A DNA stretch of 64,000 bases from Piscinibacter aquaticus (lineage in GTDB: Bacteria; Pseudomonadota; Gammaproteobacteria; Burkholderiales; Burkholderiaceae_C), in NCBI GenBank assembly GCA_007994965.1, contig VOPW01000001.1, positions 2,604,001-2,668,000 of the forward strand, read 5' to 3'. Positions within the stretch are counted from its first letter, which is position 1. The number at the start of each line of letters is the position of its first letter. Below, one piece after another: positions 41,723 to 52,254 of the stretch. Under the pieces are notes generated by a model. The model searched no databases. It was not told where the DNA came from and saw nothing but the letters and a program-made list of their open reading frames with translations. Both the position numbers and the translations under genes were made by a program.

Positions 41723-42208
41723 GTGATCGCCAACCCATCTGCCATGCGCATCGCGCTCGAACCGGCCGATCAGCCGGACGTCCTCGCGCTGATCGAGGCG
41801 CTCGACGCCTACCAGATGCCGCTGTATCCGCTGGAGAGCCACCACGGCATCGACATCGCGGCCCTGTCGGCACCGAACGTGATCTTCGCCGTGGCGCGAG
41901 ACGCTGCCGGCCGCGCGGTGGCCTGTGGCGCGATCGTGCTGGAAGCCGGCTACGGCGAGCTCAAGCGGATGTTCACGCGGCCGGAGTGCCGCGGCCAGGG
42001 GCTGGCGCGTGCGCTGCTGCAGCGGCTGGAGACGGAAGCCGCGTCGCGCGGCTGCCGCGACTTCATGCTCGAGACCGGCTACCTGCAGCACGAGGCGATC
42101 GCACTGTACGAACGCCTCGGCTACTGCCGGCGCGGCCCGTTCGGCCCCTACACGGAAGATCCGAACAGCGTCTTCATGCACAAGCGCGCGCCGGAAGCGA
42201 CGTCATGA
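41723..42208 (+). CDS. GNAT N-acetyltransferase
   Basis: About 161 residues from GTG 41723 (ATG 41744, MRIALEPADQP, is equally possible). The acetyl-CoA loop is RPECRGQGLARALLQRLE; the end YERLGYCRRGPFGPY is typical of the YsnE/putative acetyltransferase group. Intact. Substrate unknown. Confidence 0.85.
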   Translation: MIANPSAMRIALEPADQPDVLALIEALDAYQMPLYPLESHHGIDIAALSAPNVIFAVARDAAGRAVACGAIVLEAGYGELKRMFTRPECRGQGLARALLQRLETEAASRGCRDFMLETGYLQHEAIALYERLGYCRRGPFGPYTEDPNSVFMHKRAPEATS

Positions 42209-42245
42209 GTCGAGTCGCCCGGCGCCATCATCTCGGAGGAACACC

Positions 42246-42497
42246 ATGGCTGCATCCGATCTGCGCATCGTCCTGACCTTCTCGCCCGAAGACCAGACCC
42301 GGCTGCGGGTGTCGTCGGTGGCCGTCCCCGACTTCTTCTCGGCGCACGGCGTCGCTCCGGCGGCGGGCGATGCGCTGCGCATCGGCGGGCGTCAGTTCGT
42401 CGTGCAGGGCCGCGTGTGGGAGCACGATGGCTTGCGGCCCGTGCTGCGCCTGCTGATGGGCAGCGGCCACGCCGCCAGCGATACCGTCTTCGGCTGA
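42246..42497 (+). CDS. Hypothetical protein, 83 residues
   Basis: MAASDLRIVLTFSPEDQTRLRVSS, small and beta-rich, preceded by a good Shine-Dalgarno (GGAGGAAC). No signal peptide or known family. Probably cotranscribed with the GNAT gene. Confidence 0.55.
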   Translation: MAASDLRIVLTFSPEDQTRLRVSSVAVPDFFSAHGVAPAAGDALRIGGRQFVVQGRVWEHDGLRPVLRLLMGSGHAASDTVFG

Positions 42498-42519
42498 GCG
42501 CCGCGCGCTCGCGCCGTTC

Positions 42520-42702
42520 TCAGCGGCGGCTCGTGCGCCGCGTCGTCAGCAGTGCATCCGTGGGCCAGCCATGCGCCGCCACCAGCACCGTGCGGATCTC
42601 GCGCCGCGCGGCCGTCGCGCGCTCGGGCGCGACCGGTGCCGCGGGTTTTGCGGCCGCGACGGCTTTCGCCGCCTTGTCCTTGTTCTGCAGTCCTGAGTTC
42701 AA
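42520..42702 (-). CDS. Possible small basic protein
   Basis: LNSGLQNKDKAAKAVAAAKPAAP followed by RREIRTVLVAAHGWPTDALL, about 60 residues, from a TTG start. The KAAKAVAAAKPAAP linker and the neat C-terminus suggest a real short gene, but codon evidence is weak. Confidence 0.3.
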   Translation of the reverse strand: MNSGLQNKDKAAKAVAAAKPAAPVAPERATAARREIRTVLVAAHGWPTDALLTTRRTSRR

Positions 42703-42814
42703 AGCTGTGCGATCGGGATTCGGAAGGCGCGATTGTAGGTGGACGCCATCGGGCCGCCGGCAGGCACAATCCCGCCGCGGCGCGGCTTTCGCGCGCGACA
42801 CCCGCCCCGGAGCC

Positions 42815-43243
42815 ATGATGAAGGAAACCAGCTTCGATCTCTCGACCATGCGCCAGCTTCGCGGCGCCCAGGAGGTCGGCACGGCGCTCGATGGTCAGGC
42901 CATCGTGATGAAGCTGCAGATGGAAGACGGCAGCGCCGAATGGCTGTCGGTGCACCATGCGCGGGTCGGCCGCCTGATCAGCTCGATCCTGTTCGCCTCG
43001 GGCGTGGCGGCCGAGGACCGCCAGCAGGCCGCCGGACTGGGCAAGCGCGTGGACCAGGGAACGACGCTGGTCGACATCCAGCGCGTCAATGCCGCCTCCG
43101 CGGCCGGCGCCGACCACATCGCCTTGCGCGTGGTCATCGGCGAAGGAGCCAACCTGGATTTCCGCATCCCGCTCGCACTCGTGCCCGCACTGCAGGAGAA
43201 GATCTCCGAGGCTGCGGCCCTGGCGGGGAGCACCGGCGCGTGA
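42815..43243 (+). CDS. Hypothetical protein, 142 residues
   Basis: MMKETSFDLSTMRQLRGAQEVGTALDGQAIVMKLQMEDGS, then HHARVGRLISSILFASGVAAEDRQ. Soluble, no signal, ends AALAGSTGA. No family recognised. It precedes the VOC gene by 18 bases. Confidence 0.6.
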   Translation: MMKETSFDLSTMRQLRGAQEVGTALDGQAIVMKLQMEDGSAEWLSVHHARVGRLISSILFASGVAAEDRQQAAGLGKRVDQGTTLVDIQRVNAASAAGADHIALRVVIGEGANLDFRIPLALVPALQEKISEAAALAGSTGA

Positions 43244-43261
43244 GCGTCTGCGGAGGCCGCC

Positions 43262-43628
43262 GTGAACCTGAACACCGCCCGCGTCTTCGTGCATGACCAC
43301 GGCGGCTGCGCGCCGCTTCTATGGCGATGCCCTCGGCCTGAAGCTGCGTGCGCACGACGTGGCGCAAGGCTACTGCCTCTTCGATGCCGGCAATGTCGAA
43401 CTGGTGGTCGAGGCCGTGCCGGCAGACGCCCCGGAGCACGACCGGGCCCTCGTCGGCCGTTTCACCGGCCTGTCGTTCCGCGTGCCCAGCGTGCACGTCG
43501 CACACCAGGATCTGTTGCAACGCGGCGTCGTCTTCACCGCCGCGCCCGAGCGCCAGTTCTGGGGTGGCGTGCTGGCCAGCTTCCGCGACCCCGACGGCAA
43601 CGAGTTCCAGATCGCGCAGCGCCCATGA
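43262..43628 (+). CDS. VOC-family (glyoxalase-like) protein (frameshift)
   Basis: About 122 residues. GTG 43262 gives VNLNTARVFVHD; after a one-base break near 43297 it continues MTTAAARRFYGDALGLKLRAHD, CLFDAGNVELVVE and the C-terminal SFRDPDGNEFQIAQ with the metal-binding glutamate. Vicinal-oxygen-chelate fold; reaction unknown. Confidence 0.78.
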
Positions 43629-43666
43629 GCGGATCGCTGCATCGCGCCGGCTCGCCGCACTGAGGC

Positions 43667-44218
43667 CATGGCCCTGGACAACGGCTCCCCATCCACACCG
43701 CACGCCTGACGATCCGCCGCGTGCAGCCCGATGACCTGGGCGATCTGCTGGAGGTCAACGGCGACGACACCGTCACCCGCTTCCTTCCCTACCCCACCTG
43801 GAAGAGCGCCACCGATGCGCAGCTCTGGTTCGAGCGCATGGCGGCGCTGCAGGCGGCCGGCGCGACGGCGCAGTTCGTGATCGAGCACCGCGAGCTCGCC
43901 CGTGTCATCGGCAGTTGCCTGCTGTTCCGCCACGACCCGGCAAGCGGCCGCGCCGAGATCGGCTACGTGCTCGGCCGCGCGCACTGGGGCCAGGGGCTGA
44001 TGCACGAGGCGATGCGCGGTTTCATCGTCCATGCCTTCGGCACGCTCGGCCTGCGCCGCCTGGAGGCCGATGTGAACCCGCTCAACCAGGCCTCGGTGCG
44101 CCTGCTCGAGCGACTCGGCTTCAGGCGCGAGGGCCTGCTGCGCCAGCGCTGGGTGACCAAGGGTGAGGTCAGCGACTCGCTGCTGTTCGGGTTGTTGCGC
44201 GACGAGGCGCAGCCGTGA
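43667..44218 (+). CDS. RimJ/RimL-type GNAT acetyltransferase (frameshift)
   Basis: The start MALDNG must shift near 43690 to LPIHTARLTIRRVQPDDLGDLL. The acetyl-CoA region is GYVLGRAHWGQGLMHEAMRGF; NPLNQASVRLLERLGFRREG is the classic RimJ/L ending. Probably acetylates an amino group on a protein or small molecule. Its TGA overlaps the next GTG start. Confidence 0.8.
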   Translation, partial: HGPGQRLPIHTARLTIRRVQPDDLGDLLEVNGDDTVTRFLPYPTWKSATDAQLWFERMAALQAAGATAQFVIEHRELARVIGSCLLFRHDPASGRAEIGYVLGRAHWGQGLMHEAMRGFIVHAFGTLGLRRLEADVNPLNQASVRLLERLGFRREGLLRQRWVTKGEVSDSLLFGLLRDEAQP

Positions 44219-44634
44219 AGGCCGCTGCGCTGGCCGTCGCGCTGGCGCTCGCCGGCTGCGCCGTCGCAGTGGGTGCGCCGCCACGCGACGACGCCCTGCA
44301 CCGGGCCCTGCACGGCACATGGTGCAACTCCGCCGATGGCGGCCGCAGTTGCTGGGCCTGGGACGAGTTCGGCACCGACGGTCGCTTCCGCGCCTGCGGG
44401 CGCACCGACGACGACCCGCGGCCGTTCCGCGGCGAGGGCCGCGTCGAGGTGCGCGGCCAGCGCATGTGCTACGTGGTCGATGCGGCCAGCGACAACTTCT
44501 GGCTGCGACCGGGCCAGCGCTACTGCACCGACATCGTCGCGATCGACGCCACGACCCACCGCTACCGCGACATCGACACCGGCGCCGAGTTCACGCTGTT
44601 CCGGCGCGACAATGCGGCGGCGCGCTGCCCCTGA
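44215..44634 (+). CDS. Lipoprotein of unknown function
   Basis: 139 residues from GTG 44215. Signal MKAAALAVALALAGCAVA has a lipobox (LAGC). The mature part (GTWCNSADGGRSCWAWDEFGTDGRF...) has several cysteines. Overlaps the GNAT gene by four bases, so same operon. Confidence 0.65.
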   Translation: MKAAALAVALALAGCAVAVGAPPRDDALHRALHGTWCNSADGGRSCWAWDEFGTDGRFRACGRTDDDPRPFRGEGRVEVRGQRMCYVVDAASDNFWLRPGQRYCTDIVAIDATTHRYRDIDTGAEFTLFRRDNAAARCP

Positions 44635-44654
44635 CCGCGCCGGACACCCCCGCC

Positions 44655-45023
44655 ATGCCGCAGTTCGCGATCTACGTCGGCTCCCTGTGCATCGGGCACT
44701 CGTGGCTCGAGCACCGCGATGCGCCGATCGGCGTCGCCGCCGGTCGATTCCTGCCTGCGGCCGGCTACGCACAGGTGCAGGGCGCCGTGCTCGCCTCGGC
44801 CAGCGGCACGCAGCCTGAAGTGGCCCTGCGCGTGCTGGCGCCCGACGGGCAGGTGCTGGCCGGCGAGGGCCTGGTGCAGATCGTCGACTACTCGCCTGAA
44901 CTGGGCGACGATGCGATCGAGGTGCATGTGATCGGCATCGAGCCGGAGCGTTACGGACAGTGGTTCCCGACCCAGGCGACCGGCTTCCAGGACACCGTGG
45001 TCGTGCCGCCGCGAGAGCTTTGA
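44655..45023 (+). CDS. Hypothetical protein, 122 residues
   Basis: MPQFAIYVGSLCIGHSWLEHRDAPIGVAAGRFLPA, beta-rich; contains GYAQVQGAVLASASG and LGDDAIEVHVIGIEPERYGQWFP. No membrane span. No family recognised. Confidence 0.55.
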   Translation: MPQFAIYVGSLCIGHSWLEHRDAPIGVAAGRFLPAAGYAQVQGAVLASASGTQPEVALRVLAPDGQVLAGEGLVQIVDYSPELGDDAIEVHVIGIEPERYGQWFPTQATGFQDTVVVPPREL

Positions 45024-45037
45024 CCGAGGAGAACGAG

Positions 45038-45346
45038 GTGCCCAAGGGCTACTGGATGGCGCGCGTCGACGTGGCCGACGCCGAGCGCTACAAGGACTAC
45101 GTGGCCGCGAATGCGGTGGCCTTCGCGAAGTACGGTGCGCGCTTCCTGGTGCGCGGCGGCCGCTTCGAGAACCCGGAAGGCGGCTCGCGCAGCCGCAATG
45201 TGCTGATCGAGTTTCCCAGCTACCAGGCGGCGCTCGACTGCTGGAATTCGCCCGAGTACCAGCAGGCCTGGGCGATCCGCAAGCCGATCTCCACCGGCGA
45301 CGTGATCATCGTCGAGGGCTACGACGGGCCGCAGCCCGGCGGCTGA
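45038..45346 (+). CDS. DUF1330 family protein
   Basis: GTG 45038 behind AGGAGAAC. VPKGYWMARVDVADAERYKDYVAAN, RFLVRGGRFENPEG, RNVLIEFPSYQAALDCWNSPEYQ and DVIIVEGYDG are all DUF1330 hallmarks (dimeric alpha-beta barrel). About 102 residues, intact. Function unknown. Confidence 0.85.
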   Translation: MPKGYWMARVDVADAERYKDYVAANAVAFAKYGARFLVRGGRFENPEGGSRSRNVLIEFPSYQAALDCWNSPEYQQAWAIRKPISTGDVIIVEGYDGPQPGG

Positions 45347-45365
45347 GCCGGCCGCCGACCCGGCG

Positions 45366-45964
45366 TCAGCCGAGTTCGCTCTGCTTTTCGACCACGCGCG
45401 AGACGATGCCGTACTCGATCGCTTCCTTCGCGCTCATCCAGTAGTCGCGCTCCATGTCGGCCACCACCGACTCGTAGGTCCGGCCGGTCTGGCGCGAGAT
45501 GACGCGGGCGATGCGCTCGCGCGTGCGCAGGATCTCCTTGGCCTGGATGGCGATGTCGGTCGCCCGGCCGCCGGCTCCGCCCGCCGGCTGGTGAATCATG
45601 AAGCGGGTGTTCGGCAGGCACAGGCGCCGCTCCTTCGGCGGCGCGAGGAAGATGTGCGCGCCGGCGCTGGCCACCCAGCCGCTGCCGACGGTGGTGACCG
45701 GCGCGCGCACGAAGCCGATCATGTCGTGGATCGCATCGCCCGATTCCACATGCCCCCGGGCGAGGAGATCAGCATCGTGATCGGCGCGTCGGACTCCTCC
45801 GACAGCGCGAGCAGGCGGCGACAGGTGGCCAGCGCCATCTTGTCGTCGATCTCGCCGAACACCAGCACGTAGCGCGACTTGAAGGCCAGCTGCTCTTCCA
45901 GGCGGCCGGCGGCGGCTGCGTCGGCGGGCTTCTTGTCGTCGTCGGCGAGGCGGTGGTCAGTCAT
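45366..45964 (-). CDS. clpP: ClpP-like ATP-dependent protease subunit (one frameshift)
   Basis: About 199 residues. The catalytic serine is in GSGWVASAGAHIF, histidine in RFMIHQPAGG and aspartate in ADMERDYWMS, the ClpP order. The break near 45757 joins LISSPGG to HVESGDAIHDM. No clpX follows, and the serine motif VASAGA differs from the usual AASMGA, so this is probably a second, variant ClpP. ATG 45964 follows GGAGAG. Confidence 0.85.
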
Positions 45965-46012
45965 GTTTCTCTCCTTGAGCAATGCGGGTTGGAGGCATTC
46001 TCGCCGAACGCT

Positions 46013-47107
46013 TCAGGCTTCCCCGCCATGGTCGTTGATGAACCTGCGGTCGATGCGGTCCTTCCAGTGCCAGACCCAGCGACCTTCGGTCGACAGCGCG
46101 CCCCAGCTGGCAACGGCGTACTTCTCGCCGCAGGCCAGCAGGTTGAGCGCGCGGCTGCGGATTCCAGGGCTCGAGCTGGCCGCCGGCGAGGAAGCGGCGA
46201 AGGTTCAGCGCCAGCGGCGCGCCGGCGCGCAGCGCGTAGACGCCGCTTCGGGGCCGCGGCGCATCGAGCATCGTTGCGGTGTCACCGGCGGCGAAGACCT
46301 CCGGGTGCGAGGTGCTCTGCAGCGTCGCGCCGGTGGCCACGAAGCCCCGCTCGTCCAGCGCCGGGCCGGTGTCGCGCAGCAGGCCGGCGCGACGGCCGGC
46401 AGCGCGAGCACCGCGGCCTCGCAGGCCACACGCGTGCCGCGGCCGAGCACCACGTGCTCGGCGGTGATCTCGGCGCAGACGTCTTCGAGGATCGTCACGT
46501 TGCGGCGCTTCAGCGCGCGGATCACGCGTTCCTGCACCGCCGGTGGATGGCTGGGCACGGGCGGGCCGCCGCCGGTGACGAGGCTGATGCGCGAGCGTTC
46601 GCCGAGCCGGTGGTGCATCGCCAGCGCCAGCTCGACACCGGCCGCGCCACCGCCGACCACCACGACGCACAGCGCGCGGCTCTCGGCCAGTTCGCGCATG
46701 CGTTCCCACAGCGCCGTGAAGGCCTCGATCGGCCGCACGAACAGGCCGTGCTCGCGCGCGCCGGCAATCGCCTCGCGGTCGATGGTGGCGCCGGTGTCCA
46801 GGCTGAGCACGTCGTAGGGCAGCGTGCGGCCGTCGGCCAGCGTCACCGTGCGCGAGGCGGTGTCGATGGCGCTCGCCGCGGCCTGCAGCAGCCGCGCGCC
46901 GGCGCGCTCGGCCATCGGTGCCAGCGGCACGCTGCACTGGTCGAGCGTGTAGTGGCCGGCCACGAAACCCGGCACCATGCCCGAGTAGGTGAGCCGCGGG
47001 TAGGGCGTGACCAGCGTCACCTCGGCGCCGGGCAGCGGCTCGGTGGCCAGCGCGCGCAGCACCTGCAGGTGCGCGTGGCCGCCGCCGAGCAGCAGCAGCT
47101 GCTTCAT
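46013..47107 (-). CDS. FAD/NAD(P)-dependent oxidoreductase (frameshifts)
   Basis: Flavoprotein of about 365 residues, MKQLLLLGGGHAHLQVLRAL (FAD site), PRLTYSGMVPGFVAGHYTL, the NAD(P) site VVVVGGGAAGVELALAM and the FAD-contacting AAGDTATM. The GGGHAHLQVL/LTYSGMVPG pattern belongs to the NDH-like proteins that in other bacteria are fused to SelD. Breaks near 46395 and 46160; the end reads DRRFINDHGGEA. Last gene of a long minus-strand operon; its ATG overlaps the previous stop. Confidence 0.82.
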
Positions 47108-47812
47108 CGCGACAACACCGGGTCGGCCACGAACGCGAGGCTGCGGCCCTGGGTGTTGTCGGCATCGGCACCCACCGCCACGCCGATCACCGGCGGCACG
47201 CTGCTCGATTCGTCGCCGAACAGCTTGAGGAAATCGGCCGCCACGTCGCGCTTCTCCTCGTGCCATCGGCCGGTCTCGGCCGAGCGCAGCACGAGGTAGC
47301 GCATGCGCCGGCTGTAGGTGTTGGGCACCACGCTGCCGGCGGCCACCTGCCGATCCCACACGTAGCAGACGGTGGCCGCGGGCAGGTTCTCGCCGGTCTT
47401 GCTGCGCGCCGCGCAGCAGCTGCCGCTCGAGGAAGGGCACGCGTTCCAGCGGCAGATCGAAGAAGACGCAGACCTTGGCCGCATTGTCGTCGCCTTCCTT
47501 GCGGCGCAGGTCGGCCCCCTCGGCGAAGCGCTCGACGCGCCAGCGCCACGCGAGCGTCAGGCCTTGCGCGTCGGTGCGCAGCTCGTGCACCAGGTTGCCG
47601 TAGGAACCGTCGGCGTCCATGCGCAGCACGGGGCGGCCGTCGACCGTCTCGATCGCATAGCGCGTCGGCGGAAACTTCTGCTGCGGCAGCTTCGCCTCGC
47701 GCCAGGCTTCGTGGATGCGGCCATCGGCGCCGGCCAGCGGGGCCAGTTGCTGCGCCGCTGCAGCGGCGGGCAGCAGCGCCAGGGCCAGAAGAAAGGGGGC
47801 AGCGGATCTCAT
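47104..47812 (-). CDS. DUF3047 periplasmic protein (frameshift)
   Basis: Signal MRSAAPFLLALALLPAAAAAQ; then YAIETVDGRPVLRMDADGSYG and LAWRWRVERFAEGADLRRKEGDD-type residues, and VCYVWDRQVAAGSVVPNTYS, RMRYLVLRSAETGRW, typical of DUF3047. Break near 47405. About 235 residues. Overlaps both neighbours by four bases (ATGA), so tightly coupled. Function unknown. Confidence 0.82.
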
Positions 47813-49274
47813 CGTCGTCTCCAGTCATGGTAACGGCCCACCCACGCCAGCAGCTTCGCCGGCGCATGCGCGCGCTTCCATTCCCCGGCCGCGTACTTGT
47901 TGGCCTCGCTCATCGTCGGGTAGGTGTGGATGGTGCCGAGGATCTTGTTCAACCCAAGGCCATGGCGCATCGCCAGCACGTATTCGGCGAGCAGTTCGGC
48001 GGCATGCGCGCCGACGATGGTCACGCCGAGGATGCGGTCCTTGCCCGGCACGGTCAGCACCTTCACGAAGCCGTGGGCCGCGCTGTCGGCAATCGCGCGG
48101 TCGAGGTCGTCGATGCCATAGCGCGTCACCTCCACGGCGATGTCCTTCTCCCTCGCCTCCTGCTCGCTCAGGCCGACACGCGCGACCTCGGGGTCGACGA
48201 AGGTCGCCCACGGGATGACCGAATAGTCAGCCTTGAACTTGCGAAAGGTTCCGAACAGCGCGTTGACCGCCGCATACCAGCCCGGTGCGCGCCGACATGG
48301 GTGAACTGGTAGGGCCCGGCCACGTCGCCCGCGGCGAGGATGTTCGGGTAGATCGTCTCCAGGTATTCGTTGGTCTCGATCGTGCGGCCGGTGGGGATGC
48401 CGAGTTCCTCCAGGCCGAAGCCCGACAGCCGCGCCTTGCGGCCGACCGCGCAGAGCAGCTGGTCGAAGCGGATGCGCTGCTCGACGCCATCGCCTTTTCC
48501 ACTTTGGGCGACGACGAGGAATCGCTCGCCACCGGCCACCTCGCAGCGCAGCGCCTGGTGGCCGGTGAGCACCGTCACGCCGTCGCGCTGCAGCGACTGC
48601 GCGACCAGTGTCGACACCTCCTCGTCCTCGCGCACCATCAGCCGCGGCGCCATCTCGACCTGCGTGACCTGCGAGCCCAGCCGCGCGAAGGCCTGCGCCA
48701 GTTCGCAGCCGATCGGCCCGCCGCCCAGCACGACCAGCCGCGCCGGCAGCTCGCGCAGGCCCCACAGCGTGTCGCTGGTCAGGTAGCCCACCTCCTGCAG
48801 GCCCGGCAGCGGCGGCACGGCCGGCTCGGCACCAGTGGCGATCACGATGCTGCGCGTGGCGAGCGTCTGCACCGTGCCGTCGGCCAGCGTCACCTGCACG
48901 CGCCAGGGGTCGAGGATCTTCGCCTCGCCTTCGAGCACCTCCACGCCCAGGCCGGTGTAGCGCTCGACCGAGTCATGCGGCTCGATGTCCTTCACGACAC
49001 GCGCGACGCGCTCCATCACCTGCGCAAAGTCGAGTGTCGCCTCGGCCCGTGCGATGCCGTAGGTCGGCGCCTCGCGCATCTGCTGCATCAGCGTCGCCGT
49101 GCGGATCAGCGCCTTGCTCGGCACGCAGCCGTAGTTCAGGCAATCGCCGCCCATCTTGTGGCGCTCCACCAGCGTCACCTTGGCCTTGACGACCGCGGCG
49201 ATGTAGCTGGTCACCAGCCCGGCAGCGCCGGCGCCGATGACGACGAGGTTGCGGTCGAAACGCCGGGGCTTCAC
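47809..49274 (-). CDS. Mercuric reductase-like flavoprotein disulfide reductase (one frameshift)
   Basis: About 488 residues. FAD site LVVIGAGAAGLVTSYIAA; redox-active cysteine pair GGDCLNYGCVPSK; NAD(P) site VVLGGGPIGCELAQAF; GDVAGPYQFTHVG; the dimer histidine region is HTYPTMSEANKYAAGEW. No N-terminal HMA domain and no C-terminal CC pair, so mercury reduction is unlikely. Break near 48285. GTG start overlaps the TVP38 stop. In such clusters it is often next to a TVP38 protein. Confidence 0.88.
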
Positions 49275-49969
49275 GCCGGCCCAGCGCGCATAGACTGGCG
49301 CGCCTTGACCGCATCGACGATCTTCTTGGCCACCAGCGGAAAGACCCCCAGCAGCACGAAGGCGCCGAGCAGCCCCGGCGAGAGGATGCCCTTGAGCGAA
49401 TCGATGCGCGCGAGCTGCGTGCCGGCGTTCACGTAGACCAGCGTGCCGGCCAGCATGCCGAGCTGGCTGACCCAGTAAAAGGTCCAGGCCCGCATCGTCG
49501 TCAGGCCCATCAGCAGGTTGATCATGAAGAAGGGGAACAGCGGCACGAGGCGCAGCGTGAACAGGTAGAAGCCGCCCTCCTTCGCGATGCCGCGGTCGAT
49601 GTCGGCCAGCCGTGCGCCGAAGCGTGCGCGAACGCCGTCGCGCAGCACGTAGCGCGCGGCGAGGAAGGCCAGCGTCGCGCCCACGCTGGAGGCGAACGAC
49701 ACCACCAGCGTGCCCACCGCCAGCCCGAAGATCGCGCCGCCGGCCAAAGTGAGGATCACCGCACCGGGCAGCGACAGCGCGGTGGCCACCACGTAGCCCG
49801 CGAAATAAACGCCGATCACCCAGCCGGGGCGCGCGTCGTACAGCGCCGCGAGTTCGGCCTGGCGCTGCTTCAGTGCATCGAGGCTGAGGAAGCGGCCGAG
49901 GTCGAGCGCGAAGAAGGCGGCCACCGCCGCGATCAGCAGCAGCACGACGATGAGCTGGCGTCGGTTCAT
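49271..49969 (-). CDS. TVP38/TMEM64-family membrane protein
   Basis: 232 intact residues with about six spans. VYFAGYVVATALSLPGAVILTLAGGAIFG and FTLRLVPLFPFFMINLLMGLT are the DedA/VTT-domain core (E. coli YdjX/YdjZ). The residues suggest a lipid- or ion-related role. In E. coli ydjXYZ lies next to ynjABCD, the same neighbourhood as here. Confidence 0.9.
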   Translation of the reverse strand: MNRRQLIVVLLLIAAVAAFFALDLGRFLSLDALKQRQAELAALYDARPGWVIGVYFAGYVVATALSLPGAVILTLAGGAIFGLAVGTLVVSFASSVGATLAFLAARYVLRDGVRARFGARLADIDRGIAKEGGFYLFTLRLVPLFPFFMINLLMGLTTMRAWTFYWVSQLGMLAGTLVYVNAGTQLARIDSLKGILSPGLLGAFVLLGVFPLVAKKIVDAVKARQSMRAGPA

Positions 49970-50604
49970 GCGGTCTCCTCCTCGCCGTCCAGGCGGATGA
50001 GTTGCGCGCCCGGGGGCACGTCGTGCGCGTCGTGCGTCACCAGCACGGCGGGAATGCGCTGCTCGCGCAGGCGCTCGAAGACGAAGGCACGAAAGCGCTG
50101 GCGCAAGGCCATGTCCAGGCGCGAGAAGGGTTCGTCGAGCAGCAGCGCACGCGGCTCGGCCAGCAAGGCGCGCAGCACCGACACGCGCGCACGCTGCCCG
50201 CCCGACAGCGTGTGCGGCAGGCGCGGCCCGTAGCCGGCGAGATCGGCACTGGCGAGCGCCGCTTCGGCGCGCGCTCGGCGATCGGCGTCACGGCCGGCCG
50301 GCAGCGCGAAGAGCAGGTTCTCCAGCACGGTGAGGTGCGGAAACAGCAGGTCGTCCTGGAACAGGATGCCGATGCGGCGCTGCGCGGTGGGCAGCGCGCT
50401 GACCTCGACACCATCGAGGCGCACCGAGCCGCTGCCCGCCAGGCCGTCGGCCAGGCCGCCGCAGAGGAAGGCCAGCAGCGAGGACTTGCCGGAGCCGCTC
50501 TCGCCCATCACCGCCAGCACCTCGCCTTCGCCGATGCGTGCCGTGAGGCCGTCGATCAGCGTGCGCTGCGGCGTGGCGATGCGGATGCCGGCGAGTTCCA
50601 GCAT
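49966..50604 (-). CDS. ynjD: ABC transporter ATP-binding protein, YnjD type
   Basis: 212 intact residues. Walker A GESGSGKSS, Q-loop FQDDLLFPHLTV, signature LSGGQRARVSVLRALL, Walker B ALLLDEPFSRLD, H-loop VTHDAHD. It powers the permease encoded just upstream, with a one-base overlap (TGATG). Confidence 0.9.
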   Translation of the reverse strand: MLELAGIRIATPQRTLIDGLTARIGEGEVLAVMGESGSGKSSLLAFLCGGLADGLAGSGSVRLDGVEVSALPTAQRRIGILFQDDLLFPHLTVLENLLFALPAGRDADRRARAEAALASADLAGYGPRLPHTLSGGQRARVSVLRALLAEPRALLLDEPFSRLDMALRQRFRAFVFERLREQRIPAVLVTHDAHDVPPGAQLIRLDGEEETA

Positions 50605-52254
50605 CAGGCCGCCTCCAGCCCGAGACGGCGCGCCTGACTGCGCCCCAGCCACCACGCCGCGCCGAACACCAGTGCTGGCAGCAGCGCCTGCAACAGCGCA
50701 TGGGCGGCGAGCAGCGTGCGCTGGCCGCCGGAGGCCAGCGTCAGCGCCTCGGTGGTGACGGTGGCGTAACGGCCGGCGCCGACGAACTGCGTGCTCAGGT
50801 ACTGCGCCACGCTGACCGCGAAGCCCACCGCGAAAGCCGCGGCCAGCGGCGCGAGCAGCATCGGCCACTTGATGCACAACAGGAAGGCCGCACGCGAGCG
50901 GCCCAGCGCCCGCGCCGTCTGCTCGTAGCGTGCGTCGAAGCCGCGGTAGGCCGGCGCCAGTGCCACCAGCGCATAGGGCGTGGTGAACAGGCTGTGCGCC
51001 AGCCACAGGCCGGCCATCGAACCATCGAGGCGCAGCAGCAGCGTGAGCTGGTAGAGCCCGGCCACCAGCAGCACGCCGGGCACGAGCATGGTCGCGAAGA
51101 CCAGTGGCGCGGCGCGGTCGTCCCAGGGCGCGGGTGTGCTCTCCGTCCAGGCCACGGCGAGCAGCACGCCAGTGGCCGCCGAGGCGAGTGCGAGCGCGGT
51201 GGTGTGGGTCAGCACCGGCAGGCTGTCGGCCACCGAGGCCCAGGCGTCGAAGCTCAGCACCTGCGGCCACAGCGACGGAAAGCGCCACACGCTGGCCACC
51301 GACACGAAGAGCAACAGCGCGATCGACAGGCCGTACAGCAGCGCCATGCCGAGAAGGCTGGGCACGACGCCCCATGCGGCTCCGCGCGGCGCCGGCCGAT
51401 CCCCACGCAATTGGCGCGCCCTCAGCACGGGCCGCAGGGCGGCTGCGCCGCCGATGGCGAGCAAGGCCCCGAGCGCCACCACGCCCGCCAGCAGCAGCGC
51501 GGCCGCAGCGCCCTGCGCATTCACCGCGGCATCGGCATCCAGCAGCCAGCTCCACGCGAGCTGCCCGAGCATGGGCGGGTTGGTGGGCCCCAGCACCAGC
51601 GCCATGTCGACCACGCTCGCGCCATAGGCCCACACGGCGAGCAGCGGCAGCGCCAGGCGCGGCAGCAGCTGCGGCCACAGCACGCGCCACCACACGCTGG
51701 CCGGCGCATAACCCATCGCCTGGCCGGTCAGCAGCGCCCTGGCGCAGCTGCGTGGCCTGCGCCACCGGGCGCAGCTGCGCCGCCACGTTCCACAGCAGGA
51801 AGGGCACTTCCTTGAGCACCGTGCCGAGCACGAGCGCGAGGCCGAGCGGGTCGTGCACCGTCGATACATCCGGCGGCGACTCCCAGCCGGCCCACGGTGC
51901 CACGAGCCGCAGCAGCAGCCCGCTGGGCATCAGCAGCAGCGCCAGGCCGATCGCGAACGCCGCATGCGGCACGGCCAGCACCGCGCCGAGCGCGCGCTCG
52001 AGGCGCTGCCATGCCGGTGTGCCGTGCAGATGGGTGACGAACCACAGCGTGATCGCCAGCGACAGCCCCGTGGCCAGTGCGCCGACGAAGATCGAGAGGC
52101 CGAGCGCCTTCGGCAGCGCGGGGTCGACGAGCAGGCGGGACCAGGCTTGCGCGTCGAGTGCTCCGGCCAGCGCGAACCACAGCGAGGCCCCCAGCGGCAG
52201 CGCAAAGGCCGCGGCCGGCATCCACCACCCGCCGCGGTGCGCCGCGGGCTTCAC
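50604..52254 (-). CDS. ynjC: ABC transporter permease, two-domain YnjC type (one frameshift)
   Basis: About 550 residues with 12 spans in two BPD-type halves, each with an EAA-like loop (near QATQLR...RALLTGQAMGYAPASVWWRVLWP and ARALGRSRAAFLLCIKWPML). It carries a solute delivered by the YnjB-like binding protein. The break near 51737 joins VAQATQLR to ARALLTGQAMGYAP. GTG start overlaps the ynjB-like stop. Confidence 0.85.
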